Shown: positions 6,706-12,422 of the stretch, piece by piece
Layout: every line of letters starts with the position of its first letter
How positions within the stretch are numbered: position 1 is the first letter of the stretch
Source of the DNA: Eshraghiella sp045129695
GTDB lineage: Bacteria; Bacillota; Clostridia; Lachnospirales; Lachnospiraceae
Direction of reading: 5' to 3'
DNA length: 23,302 nt
NCBI GenBank assembly: GCA_045129695.1
Contig: JBGVJZ010000004.1
Location: 1-23,302 of the forward strand
Notes under the pieces: generated by a model
Database searches by the model: none
The model's input: the letters and a program-made list of their open reading frames with translations, nothing else
Told to the model about the DNA's origin: nothing
Program-made: the position numbers and the translations under genes

Positions 6706-6723
6706 CCTTCGGGTCACACCGTT
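6696..6723. terminator. Bidirectional hairpin terminator at the element edge
   Basis: AACGG-c-GTGACC (6,696-6,707) pairs with GGTCAC-a-CCGTT (6,712-6,723) around a TTCG tetraloop, with one mismatch. The recombinase stop codon is inside the left arm. Read on the minus strand the stem is followed by GTTTTTC, a usable T-run, so it would stop transcription coming from the tRNA-Leu gene; read on the plus strand the T-run is weak. Confidence 0.65.
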
Positions 6724-6788
6724 CTCTGCGGCAAATAGTTACTTGTCACTATTAAGCCAATGCTTTTGAGGTTTTCGGCTTTATATAA
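6724..6788. other. Probable element-chromosome junction (attachment site lies here)
   Basis: These 65 bases separate the last element gene from the tRNA-Leu gene. The base composition shifts here towards AT. An AAGCC (6,754-6,758) / GGCTT (6,777-6,781) pair could form a weak stem. The crossover bases of a serine recombinase are only two, so the exact junction cannot be fixed without the left end or an empty site. Confidence 0.4.
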
Positions 6789-6871
6789 TGCGGATGGTGG
6801 GACTTGAACCCACACGATGTCACCACCGGCAGATTTTGAGTCTGCTGCGTCTGCCATTCCGCCACATCCGC
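6789..6871 (-). tRNA. tRNA-Leu (anticodon CAA)
   Basis: The minus strand folds as a class II tRNA: acceptor stem GCGGATG with CATCCGC and discriminator A (6,789), D-arm with GGCGGAATGGCAGACGC, anticodon stem CAGA/TCTG with loop CTCAAAA (anticodon CAA, leucine codon UUG), a long variable arm, and T-arm TGGGTTCAAGTCCCA. CCA is not encoded. It is intact and converges with the recombinase gene. Confidence 0.95.
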
Positions 6872-6881
6872 GTGCTTGATT

Positions 6882-6910
6882 ATGTTAACACAATATAATT
6901 AAAAATGCAA
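6882..6910 (-). promoter_or_regulatory. Possible promoter of the tRNA-Leu gene
   Basis: On the minus strand TTGCAT (6,905-6,910) and TAACAT (6,882-6,887) are 17 bases apart, 10 bases before the tRNA. Both boxes are partial matches to the consensus, and the AT-rich context gives alternatives, so this is tentative. Confidence 0.3.
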
Positions 6911-7041
6911 GTATTTTTTACAACCTGACTTATAAATAATTAAAAACTCAGTTAATGCATCAATAATCGCAAAGAAATAACTTTAAGTATAGCGGTAACT
7001 GAATAAAAATAACAAAAACCGGCAGTTTATTTATAGTAGGA

Positions 7042-7071
7042 CTGGCAGTTTTTTAAATTTTAGTGTATAAC
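7042..7071 (+). promoter_or_regulatory. Candidate promoter of the lipid operon
   Basis: CTGGCA (7,042-7,047, 4 of 6 to TTGACA) and TATAAC (7,066-7,071, 5 of 6 to TATAAT) are 18 bases apart, about 30 bases before the first gene at 7,103. The rest of the 6,872-7,102 gap is AT-rich and shows no gene. Confidence 0.45.
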
Positions 7072-7102
7072 TAATATAGTGTTTAGTTAAGGAGTTTGTT
7101 TT

Positions 7103-7702
7103 ATGAAAAAGAACAGCATACTGCTGTATCGTATTATGCGGCCGTTTTTTGGTTTTATATTTAAAATATATTATAATCCCACAATTGTTAATAAAGAATA
7201 TATACCGTCTGAGGGTGCAGCGGTAATAGCAGGTAACCATAAGCATGCTCTTGACCCAATCCTTGTGGATGTATGCACCAAAAGAGTTGTACACACACTT
7301 GCCAAAAAGGATTTACACGATGGCATTTTCGGGTGGTTTTTCCGGGCAATCGGAACAATACCGGTGGACCTGCATGCTGCGAAAAATCATGCATCACTTG
7401 AAAAAGCGGTTGAATATCTTAAATCGGGGGCATTAATAAATGTTTCACCTGAAGCGAAGAGAAATTATACATCTGAAATACTTTTACCGTTTAAACCCGG
7501 GGCGGTAGTAATGGGAATAAGAACCAACAATCAGGTTATACCATATGCAATAACGGGTGATTACCGTTTCAGAAGCAAAAATCTCAAAATTACTTTTGGC
7601 AAGCCGTTAACTGTTAAGGATTTATCTGTTGAAGAGGCTAATAAGCTGCTGTTTGGAGCAATAAGAGAAATGTTAGTTTTGGAGAGAAACAGGGATGAAT
7701 AA
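7103..7702 (+). CDS. Lysophospholipid acyltransferase family protein (PlsC-like)
   Basis: This 199-residue protein resembles 1-acyl-sn-glycerol-3-phosphate acyltransferases, which transfer an acyl chain to a lysophospholipid at the inner membrane face. The catalytic H-x4-D motif is NHKHALD (H46, D51). A motif II-like GIFGWFFRAIGTIPVD follows (74-89). Motif III, normally PEGTR, reads PEAKR (116-120), so two positions that contact the glycerol phosphate in the family are changed. The N-terminus (about 5-25) is hydrophobic and may lie on the membrane. GGAG is found about nine bases before ATG 7,103. It overlaps the ligase gene by eight bases. The altered motif suggests a different acceptor than the housekeeping PlsC, which is inference. 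Confidence 0.85.
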   Translation: MKKNSILLYRIMRPFFGFIFKIYYNPTIVNKEYIPSEGAAVIAGNHKHALDPILVDVCTKRVVHTLAKKDLHDGIFGWFFRAIGTIPVDLHAAKNHASLEKAVEYLKSGALINVSPEAKRNYTSEILLPFKPGAVVMGIRTNNQVIPYAITGDYRFRSKNLKITFGKPLTVKDLSVEEANKLLFGAIREMLVLERNRDE

Positions 7703-9371
7703 TGATGTACAACTTGAATATCCGGATTGCTCGGTGTATGGACTTTTAGAGAAGTCTGTTATAAAATACGGGGATAAAATAAGCTATAATTATTTTGGTA
7801 CAAGAAAAACCTATAGGGAGTTTGGCAAATATATAGATGAATGTGCTGACGCTTTTGCTGCACTTGGAGTTAAGGAGGGAGAATGCGTAAGTGTATGCAT
7901 GCCTAACACTCCTGAGGCGGTAATTGCTTTTTATGCGTTGAATAAAATAGGGGCAGTTGCAAGTATGATTCATCCTTTGTCAGCAGAAAATGAGATTAAA
8001 TATTATGTTAATTTAACCAACAGCAGATTTATTGTAGCAATTGATCTGGCATATAACAAAATAAAAAATATTGTTACTGAAACTTCTTTAGAGAAATGTA
8101 TATTGGTTTCTGTTAAGGATTCAATGCCGGTTTTCATGGGATTTATGTATCAGCTTACCAAAGGTCACAAAATCAAAGCAGAATATAATTCGTTTTTTAT
8201 AAGATGGAAGTATTTTAAGAAGCTTGGAATCAATTATAAAGGGAAGTATGACAACTATGATGGCAGCCATACCGCTGCAATATTATACAGTGGCGGAACT
8301 ACCGGATATCCTAAAGGAATTGAACTCACCAATCTGAATTTTAATGCTTTGGCAATGCAGAGCTTTACAGCGTGTGAGTGCCTGAATGCAGGAGATACGG
8401 TGCTTGCGGTTATGCCTGTTTTTCATGGGTTTGGACTGGGAATCTGCGTACATACGGTACAGTATTTTGGCGGAACAAGTATTCTTCTTCCGCAGTTTAG
8501 TGCGTTAGGCTTTCACAAGCTTATTAAAAAATACAAGCCCAATATTATTGCCGGTGTACCTACATTATACGAAGCACTGCTTAGAAATAAAAAAGTATCT
8601 AAATACAATTTGTCATTTTTAAAATGTGTAATTTCAGGGGGAGATTCGCTTTCTGTAGGCCTCAAAAATAAAATTGATGCATTCCTTAAAAGCCATGGTG
8701 CGGACATTCAGATTCGTGAGGGATACGGACTTACGGAATGTGTTACGGGAAGCTGCCTTACGCCTGAGCGAGAGTACAGGGAGGGAAGTATTGGAATTCC
8801 TTATCCTGATACATATTATAAGATTGTCAAACCACAGACTGCAGAAGAACTTCCTTATGGCGAGGATGGAGAGATTATAATTAGCGGTCCTTCCGTAATG
8901 AAGGGATATTATAAATCACCTGATGAAACGGATAAAGTATTGAAAACACTTGATGATGGCAGAATTTGGCTGTATACAGGGGATATGGGCTGTATTGATG
9001 AGGATGGTTTTGTATATTTTAAACAAAGAATTAAGAGGGTAATTGTAAGCTCGGGCTACAATATTTTTCCACAGTATATAGAGAATGTAATAGATTCACA
9101 TCCGGATGTATTAATGTCCTGCGTTATCGGAATACCGCACGAGTACAAAGTACAGGTTCCGAAAGCATTTATAGTCCTTAAAAATGATGTTGAACCGAAT
9201 GATGATATATTGGACGGAATTAAAGCATACTGTGAAAAGAATCTTGCAAAATTTTCTCTGCCATATGAATATGAAGTCAGAACAAGATTGCCAAAAACAC
9301 TTGTGGGTAAAATTGCATATTCAAAACTGGAAGAAGAGGAAAGAAATATAAATGAACACAAAAAAGCTTAA
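7695..9371 (+). CDS. AMP-dependent acyl-CoA synthetase/ligase
   Basis: This 558-residue member of the adenylate-forming (ANL) superfamily activates a carboxylic acid with ATP and probably forms a CoA thioester. The P-loop-like motif is YSGGTTGYPKG (198-208). The A5 motif is GYGLTE (about 343-348). YTGDMG and the hinge-region RIKRVIVSSGYNIFP come next, and the C-terminal catalytic lysine lies in LPKTLVGKIAY. Length is in the usual range for fatty acid-CoA ligases. GGAGAG at 7,681-7,686 serves ATG 7,695. It overlaps the acyltransferase upstream and the radical SAM gene downstream, so it likely supplies acyl groups to the same pathway. The substrate is unknown: fatty acid is most likely from the neighbours, but aryl or amino acids cannot be excluded by motif alone. 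Confidence 0.9.
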   Translation: MNNDVQLEYPDCSVYGLLEKSVIKYGDKISYNYFGTRKTYREFGKYIDECADAFAALGVKEGECVSVCMPNTPEAVIAFYALNKIGAVASMIHPLSAENEIKYYVNLTNSRFIVAIDLAYNKIKNIVTETSLEKCILVSVKDSMPVFMGFMYQLTKGHKIKAEYNSFFIRWKYFKKLGINYKGKYDNYDGSHTAAILYSGGTTGYPKGIELTNLNFNALAMQSFTACECLNAGDTVLAVMPVFHGFGLGICVHTVQYFGGTSILLPQFSALGFHKLIKKYKPNIIAGVPTLYEALLRNKKVSKYNLSFLKCVISGGDSLSVGLKNKIDAFLKSHGADIQIREGYGLTECVTGSCLTPEREYREGSIGIPYPDTYYKIVKPQTAEELPYGEDGEIIISGPSVMKGYYKSPDETDKVLKTLDDGRIWLYTGDMGCIDEDGFVYFKQRIKRVIVSSGYNIFPQYIENVIDSHPDVLMSCVIGIPHEYKVQVPKAFIVLKNDVEPNDDILDGIKAYCEKNLAKFSLPYEYEVRTRLPKTLVGKIAYSKLEEEERNINEHKKA

Positions 9372-10731
9372 TGTACTTTTGATTCATCCTGAAATTTCAA
9401 GAACTAAATATAATTTTGCAGGCGTAATAGAGAATGAATGTCTCGAATTGGAATATATTTCTTCAGTGCTTAAAGCGAAGGGACATCAGGTATATATGTA
9501 TGACGGTCAGATAGAAAATGTATCTGTCAGAAACCGTATCAGGGAGTATAATCCGGATATTATATATGTATGCGGAAGAACCCGTCAGGAGAATTTTATG
9601 CTGGAATACTGTGAGGAAGCAAAACAATATAATTCACGGATTATGACGATAATCGGCGGACTGCATGCACAGCTGTGTTATGAAAGAATGTACAGGGATT
9701 ATGTTGACTACATTCTTATATCTTTTGATATTTATTTATTGTTAAATATGATTGAAAGACATTTTTACGGAGTGACAGACGCACTTGAGGGACTTTCAGG
9801 CATATGCTACAGAAATAAAGGTCAATGGATTTGCACAGGACAAACTGCAGTTGATATTAACAGCCTTCCATTGCCGGACAGAAGCTATTTTTATGAACAT
9901 CCCAATAATTACAGATATCTGGAGTTAGAACATGCTGCGTGGGTAAGAACCGCATACAGTTGTCCTTACAATTGTATGTTCTGCCATAGAAACAGAATGA
10001 ATAATCATACATATTCATGCCGCGATATAGAATCAGTTGTGGAAGAGATTTCAAAAATCAAATCCGACAATATATATATTGTTGATGATGATTTTCTATA
10101 TAACAGAGAGCGGCTTTTAAGTTTTGTCAGGCTTGTCAGGGAGAAAAATATCAATAAGAAATTTATATGCTATGGAAGGGCGGATTTTATTGCTGCCAAT
10201 GAAGATGTTATGGCTGAGCTTAAATCCATCGGTCTGTACTATGTTCTTGTCGGACTCGAGACAATGGATGAGGACTGCCTTAAGAAATACAACAAATGCT
10301 CCAATATGAACAATAATATTCAGTGCATTGAAATTTGCAAAAAACTTGGAATTAATATAATGGCAATGTTCATTCTGGATTTGGATTTTACGCCTAAGGA
10401 TTTTAAGAAACTTTATAAATGGATTAAGCTCCGGGGCTTAAAGCATGTGGCGGTATCCATATTTACACCTGAACTTGGGATGGATATTATTGATGAATAT
10501 TCAGACAGGCTTATAACGGATAATCCATCACACTGGGACTACTTACATCTGGTTGCAAAGCCTTCCAATATGAGTGTCAGAAGATATTATTTTAGTTATT
10601 ATATTCTGCTTATTAAATTATTTCTCAAAGCAAAACGTGAGGGCGTGTATGATTTCATAAATTATGGCGACTACATACGCTCATTTATTAAGAATTTCGT
10701 AAAAGGAAAGAGAACAAATGACGACCGGTAA
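9352..10731 (+). CDS. B12-binding-type radical SAM enzyme
   Basis: This 459-residue protein has an N-terminal Rossmann-like half (about 6-140) laid out as in cobalamin-binding domains: VLLIHPEI, GHQVYMYDGQ, PDIIYVCGRT, MTIIGGLHA. A radical SAM core follows with the [4Fe-4S] cysteines in CPYNCMFC (C204, C208, C211). Further core strands are IYIVDDDFLYN, FICYGRADF and YYVLVGLETMDED. The classical DxHxxG cobalamin-ligand motif is not evident, which is common in this class. Such enzymes methylate, rearrange or couple unactivated carbons, often in lipids and antibiotics. It overlaps the ligase gene by 20 bases and the phosphatidyltransferase gene by 14, so a lipid substrate is likely by context. 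The C-terminal 100 residues contain a hydrophobic stretch (YYFSYYILLIKLFLKA) that may contact membrane. Confidence 0.88.
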   Translation: MNTKKLNVLLIHPEISRTKYNFAGVIENECLELEYISSVLKAKGHQVYMYDGQIENVSVRNRIREYNPDIIYVCGRTRQENFMLEYCEEAKQYNSRIMTIIGGLHAQLCYERMYRDYVDYILISFDIYLLLNMIERHFYGVTDALEGLSGICYRNKGQWICTGQTAVDINSLPLPDRSYFYEHPNNYRYLELEHAAWVRTAYSCPYNCMFCHRNRMNNHTYSCRDIESVVEEISKIKSDNIYIVDDDFLYNRERLLSFVRLVREKNINKKFICYGRADFIAANEDVMAELKSIGLYYVLVGLETMDEDCLKKYNKCSNMNNNIQCIEICKKLGINIMAMFILDLDFTPKDFKKLYKWIKLRGLKHVAVSIFTPELGMDIIDEYSDRLITDNPSHWDYLHLVAKPSNMSVRRYYFSYYILLIKLFLKAKREGVYDFINYGDYIRSFIKNFVKGKRTNDDR

Positions 10732-11413
10732 ACCTGAAGAGAACAAAATTAATAAAATTATACCAAGTAAGCTTGAGACAGGGTTTCAGAAATTCCTGTA
10801 TAAGACAATTGGCAAAAGAATTCCCGGAAATGTAACACCTAACCAGATAACACTGCTAGGTGCAATAGGCGGATTAATTGGAATTATATGTGCGTTTTTA
10901 AGTATTATCAGCCCATTTTTCCTTTTTGGAAGTATATTTGGGCTTGCAAGCCATCTTATATGCGATGACCTGGACGGTTACGTTGCAAGAACCAGAAATT
11001 TAAGCTCCAAGGCAGGAGCGTATTTTGATTTGCTTACGGATATTCTTCATATAACCTTTCTGATTACAGGTCTGGCTTTTTCGGGTGTTATAAGCTTTCA
11101 GATTGCTGTTTTTATGGTGCCGGTATATGCATTGATGATGTTTACTTCAATGAATTACATTCTATATCTTAAGGAATTCCTTTTTCCGAGGCTGGGACCG
11201 ATAGAGACACATCTTTTCTTTGCAGCATTATGCGTTGGAGGGATTGTTATTAAAACAAAGGCAGTGTTTTACATAGGAGATTTTCCGGTTAAGCCGGGGG
11301 ATATATTATCCTTTGTAGGATGTGCTTTAATGTATTTTGAAATGATCAGATTACAGATTAAATTATTTAAACGTTTAAAAACAGTTGATGGGAATAATAG
11401 TAATGAAGGATAA
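10718..11413 (+). CDS. CDP-alcohol phosphatidyltransferase
   Basis: This 231-residue integral membrane protein has the complete family signature DxxDGxxAR-x8-GxxxDxxxD: D83, D86, G87, A90, R91, G100, D104, D108. These enzymes exchange CMP of a CDP-alcohol for another alcohol, forming phospholipids such as PG, PS, PI or cardiolipin. About six hydrophobic segments are visible (roughly 44-62, 65-82, 110-128, 130-150, 160-180, 188-205). AAGGAAAG precedes ATG 10,718. The gene overlaps both neighbours, so it belongs to the acyltransferase, ligase and radical SAM operon. Which alcohol is used cannot be told. It is probably not the housekeeping PgsA because of this setting, which is inference. Confidence 0.92.
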   Translation: MTTGKPEENKINKIIPSKLETGFQKFLYKTIGKRIPGNVTPNQITLLGAIGGLIGIICAFLSIISPFFLFGSIFGLASHLICDDLDGYVARTRNLSSKAGAYFDLLTDILHITFLITGLAFSGVISFQIAVFMVPVYALMMFTSMNYILYLKEFLFPRLGPIETHLFFAALCVGGIVIKTKAVFYIGDFPVKPGDILSFVGCALMYFEMIRLQIKLFKRLKTVDGNNSNEG

Positions 11414-12041
11414 AGCAATTTATATAGTCTTAATTAAAGCTATGACGGGTCTTGGTAAATTTGCACGTAAAATATCAGGATATGATTATACCCATATTGC
11501 CGTGAGCCTTGATGAGACATATAGTGATTTTGTGACTTTTTCAAGACGAATGCATTATGCTCCGTTTGATGCAGGATTTATGCATGAGAAAAGAGAATAT
11601 TATGCATTTGGAAAGCATGACGGTGTCAAAGTCAGGGTGTTCAGAATTCCGGTTACCTATGAGGCATATAAAAGGATTACTGATTTTGTATCAGAGGTGG
11701 AAAATGATGATAAATATGTTTTTAATTTTTTATCAATGGTAACGATGCCTTTAATTCATGGTTTTAAAATTTACAAAGCCTATAACTGTATGTCCTTTGC
11801 GGGTAAAATTCTTGAACTGTCGGATGCTGTCAGAATGGACAGAAAATATTACAGGTATTCCATTAAAGATTTTGACAGGATGCTTTCTGTTTTTCACAAT
11901 GAAGAAAAATATCTGAAAAAAAACAGTGAAGATACGGACTATATGGCAAAAATAAATATCTTTAAAAATATCTGGCTGTATATGAGATTAAATGCAATTT
12001 TGCTATATAGATTAATTTTTAAAAATATGGTAAAATTTTAA
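11403..12041 (+). CDS. Permuted NlpC/P60-like (YiiX type) cysteine hydrolase
   Basis: This 212-residue protein has the order of a permuted papain-like fold: the histidine first, in YDYTHIAVSLD (H31), and the cysteine later, in AYNCMSFAGKILE (C129). The YiiX/YebB and LRAT-like groups share this pattern and act as amidases, thioesterases or acyltransferases, several on lipids. No signal peptide is seen. ATG 11,403 is chosen, overlapping the previous gene by 11 bases, since GGGA lies nine bases upstream; ATG 11,388 and TTG 11,385 are in frame but lack a ribosome site. Its place at the end of a lipid operon suggests a lipid acyl or amide substrate. The third catalytic residue is not identified, so activity is inferred. 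Confidence 0.72.
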   Translation: MKDKAIYIVLIKAMTGLGKFARKISGYDYTHIAVSLDETYSDFVTFSRRMHYAPFDAGFMHEKREYYAFGKHDGVKVRVFRIPVTYEAYKRITDFVSEVENDDKYVFNFLSMVTMPLIHGFKIYKAYNCMSFAGKILELSDAVRMDRKYYRYSIKDFDRMLSVFHNEEKYLKKNSEDTDYMAKINIFKNIWLYMRLNAILLYRLIFKNMVKF

Positions 12042-12080
12042 TGATTTTTGAAAAACAGAGTGATTGGACCGGTGATGCGT

Positions 12081-12413
12081 ATGAAATGCAGAGAATTTCA
12101 GAAAAATATTCCGGGGATAATTAAAAAAAATATTCCGGTTAAAGATATGGGCGACATAATAGAGCATCTTGAGAATTGTAAGGAATGTTATGATGAACTT
12201 GAGATTCATTATGTTATTCAGTATGGTCTTAATGAAAATGACGAGGATACCTCGATGAATTTTATCGGACAGCTTGAAGAGAATATTCGCAATATGAAGA
12301 AAAAATTCAATATGTATGAGAATGCCAAAGCTGTTTATGCACTTACACAGATTGCCGGATATACCGCTATCGGAGGTGCGTTTATATATGTTTTATTTAA
12401 TTATTTTTTATAA
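12081..12413 (+). CDS. Small membrane protein with anti-sigma-type zinc finger
   Basis: This 110-residue protein has a zf-HC2-like pattern, C3 ... H29-x3-C33-x2-C36 (EHLENCKECYDELE), a short linker and one C-terminal membrane segment (about 86-109, ending in FIYVLFNYFL). This is the usual shape of a ZAS anti-sigma factor, with the zinc domain in the cytoplasm. No ECF sigma factor gene is next to it, so the partner is not known; it could act on another protein. The start is uncertain: ATG 12,081 has GGTGAT five bases upstream, ATG 12,075 is in frame, and a TTG at 12,048 is possible. It lies between the lipid operon and polA and is probably transcribed with them. Confidence 0.7.
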   Translation: MKCREFQKNIPGIIKKNIPVKDMGDIIEHLENCKECYDELEIHYVIQYGLNENDEDTSMNFIGQLEENIRNMKKKFNMYENAKAVYALTQIAGYTAIGGAFIYVLFNYFL

Positions 12414-12422
12414 GGGGTTAAC

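Larger units (their letters stand above)
1..6724. mobile_element. Right part of an integrative mobilizable element with MobV relaxase and large serine recombinase
   Basis: A contiguous block of plasmid- and transposon-type genes (HTH regulator, CHC2 primase-like, SF3 helicase, small HTH, MobV relaxase, large serine recombinase) is visibly richer in G+C than the DNA after about 6,900. The recombinase gene is the last gene, as in TnpX/TndX-type elements, so the element end should lie shortly after it, between about 6,724 and 6,788, before the tRNA-Leu gene. The left end is outside the window, so the attachment-site core cannot be found by comparing the two ends. No type IV secretion genes are visible here. 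With MobV and an oriT but no conjugation machinery in this part, a mobilizable element is more likely than a self-transmissible one, but genes further left could change that. Confidence 0.85.

Noticed and set aside
6789..6871. tRNA-Leu as a classical 3'-end attachment site with a duplicated end
   Set aside because: No second copy of the tRNA 3' end is seen in the window and the integrase is a serine recombinase, which does not use such long identity blocks.
7018..7053. GGCAGTTT repeated at 7,021 and 7,044 as a terminator hairpin
   Set aside because: The copies are direct, not inverted; only a 4-base stem can form, so it does not support a terminator.
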